From Pseudophaeomoniella oleicola (lineage: Eukaryota > Ascomycota > Eurotiomycetes > Phaeomoniellales > Phaeomoniellaceae), in assembly GCA_003868215.1 (NCBI GenBank), contig QWDQ01000035.1, positions 1 to 64,000 on the forward strand: a stretch of 64,000 nt of DNA, given 5' to 3'. Shown piece by piece: positions 1 to 14,391 of this stretch. The first letter of the stretch is position 1. Every line of letters begins with the position of its first letter. The notes under the pieces were generated by a model. That model searched no databases. It worked only from the letters and a program-made list of their open reading frames with translations, and was not told the origin of the DNA. The position numbers and the translations under genes are program-made.

Positions 1-77
<77 letters not shown>
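1..77. repeat. (AGT)n microsatellite, about 25 units
   Basis: Uninterrupted trinucleotide repeat from the first base of the window to about position 77. It runs off the window edge, so its full length is unknown. Confidence 0.97.
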
Positions 78-2675
78 GAAGATCCATGGATCAGCTTGGT
101 AGTTTGAGGTAAAGTCGGCCAAGCTTATCGTCGTCCATTTGATTCGGTAATCGTGTCCGGCGAGGGATAACTTAGTCGTGCGTTTGTTATCCACTTCCTG
201 ATTGATTACCGTAGTATATTCCCCGATAGAAGAGGACCGATTTTAACTTGGTAAATGCTGTCGAGATCGGTCCGCCGTTCGGTCTTCGCGATTCAAGTAT
301 CATGTTGACTAGACTCGCGGGACTGGCGGCAATGACAGTTGACTGGGGTGTTGTGGCCAAGAGCGCAAGGTCTACTCCGTAGTAATTAGATGAAAGTGAC
401 ATCCTGGCAATTTCTGGCAAGAGAAACTCCCCGAAAAGCCCAAGAATAGAGTGCCCAAGTCAGCGAAGCTCCCCTTGGATAGTTACTATGTAGTAGATAC
501 CCAGCTTGATCTCGAGAGTCACGGGTTTGACGCGCGGAACGCCTTTAGACTTCACCTCTGCCCCGATCCCTTGTCGTCGGGTATTTCATGGGTAAGATAA
601 TTAGGAAAAACAAGCACCGGAAACAGTGCCGACATTGTCCTACACGAGTAATACATAGTACATAGTAGACCTCTCAGCCGAAAGCATAGTTGAGTTTAGC
701 TTAACGGCATTGAGGAAAGTCATCCAAATGTGTCCTGGGCCTTGTGTTTGAGATCCATTCCATCATCATCATGTTGGGCACCTTTTACTGATACGTACGT
801 ACTGCCAGTTCAGACCCGCTGGCTATCTTCCTTCTTCCTTTTTCCTAGGTGCTTAAACCCACTAATTAATATATCCTTTTTTACGTGATGTCGCTTTCTC
901 AGCTGAAGCAAGCATGGATCACCACGGATACCTGAAAGATTGCAAGTATGCCTCTCTCATTGATGTCGTGTCGTGTTAGAACTGAAAATGCCCTTCCTCC
1001 GAGATTGCACTGTCAGGTACAGTATAGCCGCGTCAGTGATCGACGACAGGGGAAATATGCCTCGGTTGTCAATTTCGTCGGAAGAGATCGATTGGTGTGT
1101 TGTAGCCGAAAGTCACAAATCACCGCCAGCACGTTCATACTGTACCGGGATTTTGCAGCGACCTTCGTGATCGACGCTGTCATTCGAATGCCCTTGGACG
1201 ACGACACGCGTAGAGTTTCACAACCTGGTGGTGGTGTCTTGATTCGGTCGCTAGGGATATCTGACAGCTCGGGTATCTGAGGGATTATCTTGGATGTACG
1301 TAGTAAGCGAGGAAGTCCCTAGCAATAACAGTAATTAGCAGTAGCAGTTCACAATAGTTCATACATGGTAATTCGCAGTTCACAGTTCACAGCATTTCTT
1401 CGAGGTCCCGACCGTCCCGCCGGCCGTGTCCATGCGTCATCTCATCTCGAGGGTCTCACCTCGTTTTACTACCTCTTTAGGTATTACTATGTACATCCAT
1501 TAGGTCCCTCGGGTAGAGAGATCCCTAGTCTCTCACTTACCCAGCAGACATCTACAGTTAGCCACCTAACCTCAACCAGATCACAAGGCCCTGGCTGTTT
1601 CTCTTACATGGTTCAAACTAACTTAGTTGCGATATGATGTACGGTAAGTAGAGTTCCTTAGTATACTTGCCCATTCCGTTCATCTCTCAACTGGATCCTT
1701 GTGTACATGCCCCTCGTTGGTGCTCAATCAGAGGCAAAGGCAAAGGCAAGGGCAAAGACAAGGCTAGTTTATGCTGCGCCATCTCTCGTGAGAACTCCTC
1801 TGTAGGTAACGGCCGGGTCTCAGGGCAGGGGTCTACTCTGACGAGTGCTTGACTGACTACCTAAGCTTGCCCCATGGGAGATGGCAGCAGTATCGGCGTC
1901 TTGAGGTTCACCGTCGACTATATGCTGTGCAGAGGCTTGTATCCACACAGCCATAACATTCACCATCAAATCTCTGGCGGCTGGGTCAGAGAGAGAGACA
2001 ATATCAACATTATATATCCCGGGTCGACCTTCCCTATCTTCACCAGCAGCTCGTGATATGGAGCCTATCGATGGTCCCCCAGCACACCACCATTCCTGAA
2101 CCTTGGCTTAGCCATAACTCTATCGAACCCCGGTTTGTATTCGTGCCTTTGTTGTGGCCAAGGACCAAGGGGCCGATGTGGACTTCAAAATAGCTTAGTA
2201 TTCTGTGGCACAAGTATTTCTTTATTCTCTATCTGGTACACACACAGTAGAGAGCCGGGACCCCAAACTCATATCGTGTACTGAAACTGATCAGGTCAGT
2301 TCGCCTCCCATATCTCATCCTAAAACCAGCAAAAGACCTAAAGGTATCCTCGTCACCAGCGATTGATGCACCCTACCAAGAACTTAGCCCACATTGTCGC
2401 TCCCAGTAAATTTCCCATGCTGCTGTAAAAAGATCGCACCTAAAAAGAGAGGGAAACTCCTCGTCCTCGACAAATAGAAATTACTTCTTGACACAAAGCC
2501 CCAGTGAACGCCATGTTTCGGTGACGCCGGCCTGTGAAATCCGCTTCCCAATACCATATTCCTTGTCCAATAGCAATGCTCTCCTGTACTTTTTTGACCG
2601 AATGTGATTATTATAAATTTTCAGGAAATAATGACTTCTTTGTCCCATAGCATGTACATCGCCGTGCTTTCTTTT
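78..2675. other. Intergenic, no supported gene
   Basis: No frame here shows a recognisable domain, and the longest open stretches are about 110 codons and overlap each other on both strands. There is a small GGCAAA/GGCAAG purine run near 1732-1765 and scattered TAGTA-rich motifs (near 490 and 640-670). The right end is the 3' flank of the homeobox gene. I see nothing else. Confidence 0.6.
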
Positions 2676-3796
2676 TTATCTAGACCGAGGGGACATGCTA
2701 GACTCATGCAAATCTGGCTGGTCGAAATCAGACATGGATGCGTCAAAATTGAGCCTATCGTTGTCTTGAGCTCGAACCTGGTTTCTCAATGCTGGAAGTT
2801 GACGTCTCCTCGCGTTGATGAACCAATTGCTGATCTGCGCTGGTTAGCTGCTAGGGTTTCGAAACCTCAAGACTCCGACATACCTGACTCATGGTGAGTC
2901 CAGTCCTTGCAATAAACATTTGTTTGTCTTCTTCACTAGGATAAGGGTGATCCAGATGTTCATGGAACCATGTTCGCAGTATATCAGTGACTGGCTTAGG
3001 GAGATTACCACGCCGACGTTTGTTTCTTGCATCCAAATCGGATCCCATAACTCCAAAATTAGGAGAGCCGGCACCCCCATTCATGTGCTGGGTATCATCC
3101 ATGTCTGTGAATTGCCCAGCGTAGGCTCCACGCTGGCCATCCTGAGATCCTGTGCTGCCATACACATGAGATGGGGTAGGACTGATCTGAGGCAGAGCCT
3201 GACCTCTCGTTAAAAGTGACAGCCTGTCTGAGTCTGATGCCTGTGCATATCCACTGGGATATTGAGAAGAGGGAGAAATGTATCGTCCTTCATCAGTAAC
3301 TGCTCTATCAGAGAATGATTGGAATTCTCGGAAAGGTGGAAGGGATGGGCTCGTTTGCTGGGAACTGTGAGCTCGATACATGGAGTCAGCATTGGCGTTC
3401 ATCCCTTGGTTGTTGGACGTCCCAAGAGGCGCGTGCTGATGGGGTGGTGAGGTTTGATATTGGCCAGCATATTCGTCAAAGCCCTGGGGAGTGGCTGACA
3501 TATGTGTATCGAAAGCCTGGGTCTGGGATCCTCCAGACCTAGCTAATGCCATTGATCCTGGGTATTTTGGCGAAGATCCTGCTGGTCTACGTACGGGAGG
3601 AGAACCATCATACTGGGACGCATCAATAGCTTCATGTAAATGTGGGGGAAGCAACTAGAAAAGGCGTTAGTGCAGGCCTTTAACACTGATGGTGCGAGTC
3701 AACCTCTCGGAAAGATGGTAATGTCTGCGTGGTCGTATTGTGAGGATTACCAGATCTAGCCTTGTTGTCGGGCTTTCCCCTGGCTTTTCTGTCCAT
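2676..3796 (-). CDS. TALE/KN-class homeobox transcription factor
   Basis: A nuclear DNA-binding protein of about 340 residues. I read three exons on the minus strand: 3796-3704, 3654-2884 and 2834-2676, with introns of 49 bp each (3655-3703 ending CTAG, 2835-2883 starting GTATGT and ending CGCAG). Splicing joins an N-terminus ending LPSFRE to LLPPHLHEAID, and joins LTMSQ to ISNWFINARRRQLP. That completes a homeodomain at about residues 244-303 with the PYPSEEDK three-residue loop extension typical of TALE/KN proteins and the recognition helix WFINARRR. The region before it is Ser/Pro/Gln-rich and probably disordered. The C-terminus is short and acidic. The start at 3796 is the first ATG in frame upstream of the first intron. 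Target genes cannot be inferred. The long empty upstream region suggests complex regulation, which is inference. Confidence 0.9.
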
Positions 3797-6700
3797 ATCA
3801 GATCGAGGGGCTATCACTGGCCTAGAGGTCGATGTTCAGTAATCTCGTGTCATGACAAATAGTACCTTTTGACGGGTAAGAACCAAGCGCAGAGCCTCCC
3901 AAGTTCAAACGAATAGAAAAGTGACAGCAGAAGGGGTCCATCATGGTTGAAGAGGTATAGGAAGATAGGAGACAGCAACGTACCTTGTATAAGTTGTCGA
4001 AGCACCTGACATTGACGAGAACGCATGAAGACCTGGTTGAGATCAAGGCAAGGGAGAATTGAATGCCACTCAGATCTCACAGGCTGAGAAAGGACAGGTA
4101 CACGAAGAACCAGGATGGCGTGGATACATGTGCTATATCCAGGATATGTAAATAGCTGACGCAAGCTTCACGGCAGATCCGAAGTGATGTTCGGGTCAAT
4201 CGTCGAATGCAGAGGCTATTGGGGGACCCGGTCCCAAATATAAAGAACTATGTCTGCAAAGGATGTGCAAATGACTCTCTTGCGAGCCTCAATGTTGCCA
4301 TAGAGCGCGGCGCCAGCTCTATCAGTACGGAGAGCAATGGGCGTAGGCGATGGCAGTAGGTGGCGCTCAATCCTTGACGGGTTTCCGAGACAGATGGCTC
4401 GTTGCAGTGGCTTTGGGACCTATCGGATGTATGTGATGAAGGTACACATTATTGCCTCTTCTGTGAGGTGAAATGATTCATTGGATATGAGAAAGGTCGA
4501 CATACTAATAGCAAGGAAAGGCTTAGGAGGTGTGGAGTGGGTGTACCTAGTCCTGTACTTTTAGATCCGCAAGGCGTTTGAAGATGGTCCACGGTGGTCC
4601 ACGGTAATGGCTTACTAGGGTAAGGGTAAGGTGATGGTGAATGACCTCCACGCAAGAACTATGTTTGTGGAGCGAGGGTAGCTGACATAGCCGGCAAGCG
4701 GTAACATTTCGAGGAAGTATCTAGTGCCAGACTACCTTCGGTAGCCGAATATTGAACCTTGTAAGCTGAGAGAGCGGTGTCCTCGCTCCATGTACGTATC
4801 TAGTCGTGGACGTGAACGACCGGACTGACCATCCCTATTGACCAGCAAGCGGCTCGTAGGGCAAGTCGTGCCGAAGTGCCTCGTCTTTGCTAGAGCTGAG
4901 AGATATTACTACTGCTCTCCTCTCATTGCTGATCACAGGAAGTAGATGAGATGATGTCGCTGGGGATCTGACAAGATGCGGATGCGATGCGTCCAGAGCA
5001 GAGTCTAGACATGGGTTGGGGGAAGCAACCCAGCGCAGAGACGGTGAGGGTTGTCGTAATGAAACGCCACACGATTGTCGACCGAAGAGAATGGAACGAG
5101 TGACATTGCTCAATGATCCTGACATTTGGATCATTAGGCCCTTGTCTGATGGGGCTCGAGTCCAATGTGACAAGCTCATGGAATTGATAAAATACAATAC
5201 TACGGTCCATTGGTACCAGGTAAGCCGAAAACATGTTCGAGACGGGTACCGAGTCTCAGCCCGATACAGTAATTGACAGAACTAATAAATCCCCCGTCGG
5301 CGGGTACTAGGTTAGATAGCCGGGATCTTGGTCTGATATGGTAAACTCAGATTCGATCAGAGCTTGGTTCAGCGATCATGCGGGTACTAGCTCATAAGAT
5401 GGAGAGATGGGCGGTGCGGTGGCTCGGTGGAATGAGGGTAGGATGAGCAGCGCAGCGAGGCAGGTCGGAGGAAGGGAGCTGAACAGGATAGGATGGATCA
5501 CAGTCCCTGACACCCACACTCCGCAAGTCAAGTCAAAACGATACGGAAGCAAGCACATGCATCAGATCCGCCTAACGTAGTAAGCATCTACTCTACGTCG
5601 AGAGAAAGCTCAGATCCACAGGTACAGGCACAAAATTGCTTGTCTTCGATGTGGCCTTTGAGAGGTTCATTCTTCAGCACCAGGAATCCACAGGACTGCC
5701 ACAGTCTCGACCTTATTCGTGCATGAGACAGCCGATCCCCGAAGGGCATGTTGAACCAGTCATGTGTTATGTTGGGCAGAATCCTGGGGCTCTGACGGGA
5801 CGAGCGAAGAAAGTATGGTGCAAGATAGCGAGCGACCTTTAGAAACTCAGAATCCGACTCGACTGTATTAACGAATTGCGCTGACAGCGGGAGCGAACTG
5901 TTTGACATGACCCAGAGGACAGCCCACTGGAGACGAGTCTGCGAGATCGCAAGGTGAAATGATCCCCGATCCAATGGAAAAGAAGCATTTGCAGTGGATG
6001 TGTCTCCGCGAAATCTACACACTACTGTATACACTCACCGTACGGCCCGTTCACAACCAGCGAGCCAGTATGAGGCTTCAATTCGTAGCATGTTCGGATT
6101 TAGGGTCGCTCGGGTTTACGGTCGCAGCTGGGGCCACACATGGTTGGGAAAGGTTGGATGCCAGTCCAATGATTCGAGATCTCGTCAATCTGACCCTCCA
6201 AGCACAGAAATCACCAAAGAAAGTAAGATAAGATGTAGCAGACCAACTTTGTCTGTCGCATAATTTCGTACTCAGATCCAAGAAGATGGAGGTGATCGCG
6301 GGACATGGTTTTGATTATGGTAACAGCGTCGCAGATGCGATCGTCGTAGCACTCCAGCTGCTGTTGTTTAGACTGCGGTGACTTTTCATTCGAAGGAATG
6401 CTTTGCCTTCATAGGAGGTATCTGAATCTCCGAAAAGATATGGTTTCCTGGAGAAGACCTCCTTCCACACACCTAAACAAGCCGCTTAGAATCCTGACTT
6501 CACACACGGCAAAGAGCCGAAAGGAGTCAAGTGAAGCCGAGTGAAGCCGAGGATCTGGTGCGGGCGAGGACACGGCTGGACGGCTCACTTTAGCATCGTA
6601 TGTAATCCTACATCGTAGGGCGACAAAAGCACCCTCTGCCGGGTATGGGGAATTGGGAATTGAGAATTTGTCATTAATGGAGTATCGTCACGGTAAGAGC

Positions 6701-9700
6701 TGAGGTTCTGCTCCACATCAGCTCCCTCCATCTCTAAAGGCTCCAGCTCCCTCTTTCCGTAAGTACGGCTCTTTGGGTCGCTGGGGGCTACGAATAGGAT
6801 TCTCGCGGAGAATTTCTATCACGACAAAACAACCACAACATTTCTTTCCAAGCCGGATGCAATAAGCGGCGGTCTGGACGAAGGAGTCCATTGCTCTGCT
6901 AAATACACCCGTGCGTAGGGACTGGTGGCTCTTCCGAGGAGATCCAAGGCATCATTCCAAGCCCTTTTGGCTTCAGGTAACCCGCAAACTGAATCGTCTA
7001 TTCGCGAGATTCGTTGCCTTAATCAGAGGTGTGTGTCACTTGACAGTTCGCGCTCGCATCTACGCCGCCGAAATAGGAGGGTCCTTCTCCCTCACCATTG
7101 CTGTGCTCAAGATCAATGCTCGGTAGTCCCTTATTGAGGGTGCCACACACTCTGCGGCCACGGTTTTCGGTGTATGGTCTACGACTAAATAGAGCCTCTA
7201 TGCGTGAAGAGCATGCACAAGTTCTCCAGCGAACCGCTCTTCTCTCCTCTCTGCAAGGTCCCGTTCTTTCTTCCGTGGACAATGCATTCTGGCCGAATTG
7301 ATATTGCTCGAGAAGGTAATCAGGGAGCGCCACAGGACCAGGATCAGATTAACCCGTGCATGATCACCTGGCCTGTTATGCTCACTGCGTCTACTTTAGG
7401 TAGCCGCGCATGCTGGTAATTTCGAGAAAAGCCACAAGTATGCAATTTGGTAACGTTGTTCTGGACTCTAGATTGTCATGATTGTCATGTATGCGAAAAA
7501 TGGTCTCAGATCCCATTGGGGGTTATGAGATATTATGCATACGACCTTCCCGGAGCTGCCTAGCTGTTTATCAACAGTACCGCAGATCTGGGTTCTTGAG
7601 ACATGTCAGATAAGCCGTATGCGACACCTGTCACACCGCCAGGCGTTTCGGGACCATGGTCCAGATCAATTCTCGCAGCAGAACTGGATCCTACCCCAGA
7701 CGATAGCGAGCATACCGAAATGGTGGCAATGAGCCGTCGTCCGAAAATAGCAATACCATCCTTCCATCAAGCAATCCCCATTTCACAGTACCGCAGGGGT
7801 GGATCCAATCAAGCTCAAGTACGACTTGCAGTCTTGTATTGGTCTCCTGATCTGCACATGGTCCGATATCTGGCTCATTTGATGGGATACGTTTGTGACA
7901 GGCCATAAAGTGTACGCTATCGTCCAAAGCTGTCATGTTACACCGCGAGACAATGGCCGAGCCATTTTACGTACATATGGCGCTAGTAGCAATAATTGCA
8001 GGATGCCTTCATCTCAGGTTATTCTTTCCGATCAAAGTGGTACAAAAGTACCTGACCTAGAGTAAATACTGGGATTCCGATCCTTCAGTCCGGGCAAGCT
8101 GTGAACTGGGTGCTTGCAGACGAGGAGTGGAGCCCTGCGATCGATCGTTCTCAATACATAGCTCTTTGGAACCCGTTGATGACCGTATCAGACCTATCAA
8201 GCCCTGGATAGCGTTCAACCTACAAGCCATTACTTTCATAGTGATAGGAACGAAAATGACGACGTTCCTCGAGGTGGCGGCGACAGGCATATCAAAACCG
8301 ACACCACAGTCTGCTACTGCGCCAGTTTGTGCAGATCAATACCAGAATGTAGGGCCGTCCCATAGTCTCGAAGATCTCCTCATCGGCAAAAGGGCCATCT
8401 CGTGCTACTGTGCCTCTCTGCATGTCATTTCTCTTTTGGCGAACCCTTGCATATCAAGTTCTCATTTCATACCCAGAGCGCCACGGTACAGCTTAGCAGT
8501 TCTGGGCACATAGCATGTAAGGTCGAACCCAAGACCATGGTCTATTGTCCATCAGCGTTGCACATCCAGGGATCCCACAGCAAATTCGCTTCAAGCGATC
8601 GACACTTTCTCCCAAGGTAGTGAGCCTCTAATCTTACCCTGTGCAGCCTCGCTATATCATTCCCATGCAATCGTTCCGCGCCGTATATGGGCAATACTCG
8701 TCCCGAGTCAGGGGCTTCCGTGGATCTTCGCTCACATTCAGGTTTGTACCCCATGTGCGATATCTGAATACGGCGAAGGATATCAGAACGCAGCAGTAGA
8801 TCACAATGGCTTCCCAAAAGGTCTATATTTACATTCCATAACGACGATTCGAAGTCGCGAAGGATTTTGCAAAAGAGCGATCGTCATCTTCCTTGCCATT
8901 TCGGCCTCAGGCTTTCGGTCGACTAAGCGTAGGTAGACTCTCGCAGTTCTCGCTACCCTGAGCAAGATAGACCTATCACAGAATGTGTGACGCACATTTT
9001 AAAGGATTGAAACATGTCTCTGAAGTTCCAGCTTCCCTCATGTGTGGCCGCTCTTGGGAACAAGCATATCGCGTGCAAAGTCCCGCCGATGGGGGGAGAT
9101 CTATGTTCCTGAGATTGCATCTGGTGCTTCCTCGGGAACATGGCGCTTCCAGGCAATGTCGAATGTCCGTATGATGGGATCAACTCAGCATCCGGAGCTA
9201 TCAAGACAGTAGCGTCGTCGTCGTAACAACGACGTCCATATCAAGGATGGGCATTCAATGCTTTGTGACTCGATGTCTTGTAAATGGACTTGGGTGAAGT
9301 CCAAATGAGGCTCAATAGCAGCTTGAGCTTCTACAAATTGTGGAAGAGGTAAATCACTCGTGAGAAGTTTGTACGAGGTAGGTAGTAGACCTTTGACGTC
9401 TGCTGTAGGTTCTGTGTTAGATGTCTAGGGACTAGATACATATGTAGAACACCTAGAAGGTACTCAGTTACAATATCTATGTAATAATTATATATGGCTT
9501 ACTTTCGGTTTGCGGGGAGTTTTGATAAGCTCTGGGCTGGTTCATTTTGCGGGGAAGATCTACGTACTCGATAACTAAGGTCCCCTCAGGCAATGTTCAA
9601 TATTGGTCTGAGGACACAAAGAACATGCAGCATTGGCTTCAACCTAACTGCTCGTAAGAGCTCTCATTGGCGATCGTTCCTTTGTAAGGAGAAAAAGGAA

Positions 9701-9788
9701 AAGGAAAGAGCAGGGGACGGCACATCTTGGAGACAAGGAGAGCATTATCTGATGATTCGTAACGTCGGTGTCTCAACGAATCATTGCC
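3797..9788. other. About 6 kb gene-free region between divergent genes
   Basis: This lies between the homeobox start (minus) and the SIN1 start (plus). Open frames are short; the longest is 148 codons on the minus strand near 5588-6034 and matches no family I know. No tRNA, transposon ends or long repeats are evident. It may hold regulatory DNA, long leaders or non-coding transcripts of the homeobox gene, but nothing in the sequence proves this. Confidence 0.55.
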
Positions 9789-12308
9789 ATGTCGCTTCTG
9801 CAAAATGAAGAGTAAGTATTGCACTCACCTATGGGAAACGCACAATGTTTCTGATGGACTGCGTCTTGAGTTTTCCCAATCCTGAATTCGTGCATATGCT
9901 GATGACGCTGGTGCAGCTTCGTCATCTGGTACCTGCGAAACTCCTACCTGAGCAATATCAAGGATGGTATCGGTGAACGACTGATCAATCTCAACTCTTC
10001 TGTGCTGAACACTGCCGGATTCCGCGCTGCTGGATGGTCTGCAGATAATTCTGAAATCAAACGAACTTATTCACCACCAATACCCACTGCTTTGACTTCA
10101 GAATACTTCCAAGTACCGCGACTAGCTGCATCGCTTGGGGACGATGAGGAAGAAGGTGGAATGGTCACAGGAGGAGGAAGCAATGATACCGTTGGGCCTG
10201 CGCCGATACTGCGACGCCGTCGCCGCAGAGAGCAAACCGAGGAAGAAGACAGTAGTGACTTGAGCGATGAAAGCGATGACGAAAATGACGCATCCCGGGC
10301 GGCACAGCAGATCAAATTCGCCAAGATGCCTCTGAGAGGGCGCTCGACATCTTCGCCGGTGCCTGAGCTGGAAGAACAAGATAATGGTCCAGAGGTCCAT
10401 GTAATTTCGCCGTCTAGGCGTTCCACAGGTGGAGGGCTACGTACCCGCTCTACTGGAGGACCGCAGACAGCTCGTCCTCGCGGTGATACCACGACAAGCA
10501 GTGACTTATCGTCCGATAATGACTTTGACGCCTCCCTTTTCCAGCGAAAAGACATCGGTTATCGGATTGGACAAACGGCCACAAATACATCATCTGAGCC
10601 GGCGGAAGATATGTCCCGCCGAACAGGAAACATGGATGACGATGACGATTCCGAAGCTGGGTCTGTAGGGTCAGCCTTGTCATCTGAGTTTGGCGATACG
10701 GCTGAGGCGGGTTCTCTGTTAGATACTGTTGGCGTAGCTGGACTACCCAGTTCGTCGCCAATTATCACGACTGGCGGCCTGCCCAGCACCTCACCAAAGA
10801 AAACACGGTCGACCCCTATGTTGCAGCCATTATCTACTCCTAGACCTATCAGTGTTGCTCCTCCTATCAGTCTGCTTGGTGTTGCCCTCCGTGCGCAGAA
10901 AGCGTCGCCGGCAAATCCGTTGGAACGATTCCAAGGGCTTTCTGGGAAGGGTTCTCCAAACCCGCTCTACATCAAAATCTATGCACCGTCATCCAAGAAT
11001 GTGGATGAGCCTTTCGAAATGTTGCTCAACAGACAGAGTAAGGAAGGTGTCAATGTCTCAGTAGTGGAGGCAATCGGTTTCGCTCTCTGGAGATACCAAC
11101 AGGAAAAACTACAACCGCCACTTGACGGAGAAGATCTCAATGTCAACCATTGGGTTATGCGCATGGTTGAGGACGGAGAGGTCGACTATGACTTTCCTCC
11201 TCTTGGCAGGGTACGTCCAATGCTTGACTTCACGAATAATAATCTTCGAGGAGCTCGAGGTCGTACGAGAGACCGTCCATGGGATGAGTTCGCCTTGGTC
11301 AAAGCCAATCCACGTGAACAAGCCGAGAATGAGAAAGTGACACCTCAGTACGGTGCGACAGCGAATGAGAAACCAACAGTTGCTGCATCTCAACCTGTGA
11401 TACAGACAAATGGGCCTCTACCAGGACCTGTTGCTAAACCTCATGCAGGCCTTGGCCAACCGTTCCCGTCTGCGCTAAACTACAGCTCTTTAGTCCCTGC
11501 GGACCAGCCTATCTCTACTGCGTCATCTGCTACGCCGCGAATTGGCGTGACCAAGACGCTTAAAATCCGTTACACAGACTTGGAAATGTCGACGCAGGCT
11601 ACGACTATGGAAATTGGAACTGATAGCTACATTGCAGAGATTCTGGACCACGTCTGCAAGCGATGGAATCTCGACAAAGCCGGATTCGTGCTCAAAGTAT
11701 CTGGTACCAACACAGTCGCACCTCTTGATCGAACTGTGGAAGCCCTTGGCAATTGGTCTGATCTTGACCTGGTCCGACGACGATTTTACGGAGGCCAGTA
11801 CAGTCTCACGGGATCCCCCGGTAGCACATCACCCAACGCGCCATTACTCATTGACATCGACGGCCCCAAGAAAAGCAAGAAAAATCCTTCCCTCGCAAAC
11901 CTCATCTCTAGTGCAAGTGGTGGCTATAAACGCTACATCGTCACTCGTAAACAACCGATGTCATTCACTCAAGCAAATCAACGGGTCATCACGTTTGACG
12001 GCGACTACATTCACATCATTCCCGCGGAAACGACGAAGACGCTGTATAATACCAATCCGAAGTCGGCTTCGATCCTTTTCAGCAACGTGTTAGCATGTAA
12101 GGTCAGCCGCAAGCATCCGAAGAGCTTGAAACTGGTCGTTCGTAGAGGTGGGGGTAGCGGTGAGTCGAAACGATATGACTTTGAAGCCAAGGATGCGTTG
12201 GAGGCGCAGGAGATTGTAGAGGAGATTCAGAAGATGATGAGTGCAGCGAATACGAGCACGAACACGACCACGACGATGTCAACGACGAATAATACGAATA
12301 TGGGCTAA
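9789..12308 (+). CDS. sin1: SIN1/AVO1-type TORC2 subunit
   Basis: An essential scaffold subunit of TOR complex 2 that recruits AGC-kinase substrates at the plasma membrane. Two exons, 9789-9811 and 9917-12308, give 804 residues. The 105 bp intron starts GTAAGT and ends GTGCAG, and splicing yields an N-terminus beginning MSLLQNEDFVIWYLR, a conserved fungal SIN1 start. After a long acidic Ser-rich segment come a CRIM domain (about residues 350-480), a Ras-binding-like ubiquitin fold (about 555-635, from TLKIRYTDLEMS to LVRRRF) and a C-terminal PH domain (about 665-775, with YKRYIVTRKQPMSF). The last 20 residues are a Thr/Asn-rich tail. The order matches the family. The 23 bp first coding exon is easily missed by gene predictors. 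Confidence 0.95.
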
Positions 12309-13015
12309 AGCAGGCGAGAATGCGATTTTCTGGCGTCTTCTTCTCCATGCGTCCTATGCGGTCGGTCTAGGTCCCTGGGAGGCTTGTGAACTTCTTCTTG
12401 GACACCGAGATAGGTAGCAAGATGTATGTATATATGTAGTCCTTTAGCGAGTGTTTTTGAATCAGAAGAAACAACAGAAGAAGAATACAACGTCGATAAA
12501 AGGGCCAGCAAGCACCTGCTGGTTTGGATGAGGTCCTAGGGTAGGGTGATGTATATATCTTCCATCACAAAATACCTACAAAGATAAGGTACCGTATATA
12601 GGGAAGAGGTTCGTGAGGCTGGTTCCCCCTAAGTATTACAGTATTCGCATTCCTTAAGGAGAAATCAAATCTCCGACGATGTCTCAGACGGTCTGCAACA
12701 TCTGATTTGCCCAAAAATCCTCGATCAAGGCAAGGTTCTGATAGGGTCTATGGGACATTGAGGACAAGGTGATGGTTGGCAGTCCATTGTTATCGGAGCC
12801 ATCCAGATCGGTGTAGGCATTATTAGGTAACTTACCTGGTAGGTATAGGTAGCTTCGAATATAGATTGCTAATTAACTAGAACAGGTATCGAGTCCCTTG
12901 TCCTCGTGAGCGCGGAAATCGAGACTACAAGTACAAGTTCCCCGCCTAATACATAGTATTGGTTGACGCAATCATCGATCGATCATCTTCGAGGCAAGGA
13001 AAGCAAAGAGATCTG

Positions 13016-13037
13016 ACTCTCTCTCTCTCTCTCTCTT
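13016..13037. repeat. (CT)n microsatellite
   Basis: Pure CT dinucleotide run in intergenic DNA between SIN1 and PKA. Confidence 0.9.
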
Positions 13038-14371
13038 CTAGTCCTCGACAAGACCACGAGTATCATAGACTCGAAGGATCTGATAGAAGTCGCCATGGCC
13101 TGTTTGGAAAGACGTCTCTGGTGCGTCCTCTACTATATGACTGCCTGAGATGATCTATCTAGGTAGGTAGTAATTAGTTATCCTGTCACGGTTAATTATA
13201 TCAGACATGAAAGGTGATGTCAAGTGCATAATTACCGTATTGTACTTGTAATTGTTTGATTAGCTTTCCTGGAGACGCCTAACTCAAGGTACCTTATCCT
13301 TGCCGTCTGTGTCTGCTGCCTTTTTAACCTTCACAGTTGCATTTTTCTCTTGGAGGACCAAAACAGGAGGAAGGAGGATAGAGCAAAATGTAGAATGTTG
13401 GTGAAAGCAGCGAAAGAGGATGGAGAAAGACAGCCTTTCGACCATATGGTAAGGTAAGTTAGAGATGCATGTGTATGTATGATACAGACAGCACTTCGTC
13501 CGTTCAGGCACATTTTTACCCATGCAGAACTCTCTCTGCTATCGCCTCGGCTACAACATACCTGAAGTAGTGACGAGATGGGTGATTAATACCTCAATCA
13601 TTGTACTGGTTTCTCGCTCTCTGGCTCACATTTTGCCCTCTCGTTGATTCCTGATACAGAGAAAGGTACCTAATCCATTCGGAAAGAGACTCTCTATGTC
13701 ATTATCGTCATTCCTGATTGCTGTACTCTAAGTTACCTTCGAGCTCCCTAATACAGTGTACCTACCTGGTAAGTAGTTTGAGATTTCCAAGTCTTAACAA
13801 GGCTTAGGCCTAAGAGACTCGGGCGTTTAAGTGACGCTACCCTCCATAACACGCTCCCCGTCCCTCACCTACCTAATTTTCCTTGATTTACCGTAGTAGG
13901 CAGGTACCTTAGATGGCTACCGTCCTACCTTTGGTACTTCCTAGCTCAATGACCCCTGGAGCCAAGTCTTGGCCACGAACCATTGTCGCCGTCCAGTGAT
14001 TGCCTAAGTATCCTATCCCAGGTGAGGTAGGTATCGTATCGCATCCGTCCTCTCTATCCGTATAACCATTCATTTCACCAACTGTTAGCTGTATCAATTG
14101 CAATTGCGTCTCCCTGTTTCCCTCGACCAGATCACGGTGCTACCAACCATCATTCTCCAAAGAGGGCAAGGACATTGATTTACACCTGGCCACGTCTCTC
14201 CATCACCTCTCTCTATCGCTATATTCTTCCTCGACATTGGATCCAACGTCAAACTCGCTTTGGTCCTTTTTCATGAGACAGTCCACTGGGACGATTGTTC
14301 TCCCTATATAGAACATCTATACTTGGGCAGTCCCCTCACCTTCCCCCCGCAAGTCGAAAGAAAGAGAGACC

Positions 14372-14391
14372 GAGAGAGAGAGAGAGAGAGA
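14372..14391. repeat. (GA)n microsatellite
   Basis: Pure GA run in the probable promoter or leader of the PKA gene, about 680 bp before its start codon. Confidence 0.9.

Noticed and set aside
5588-6034. 148-codon minus-strand frame in the large gap
   Set aside because: No similarity to any family I know, no clear splice partners, and its size is within chance for 6 kb of such DNA.
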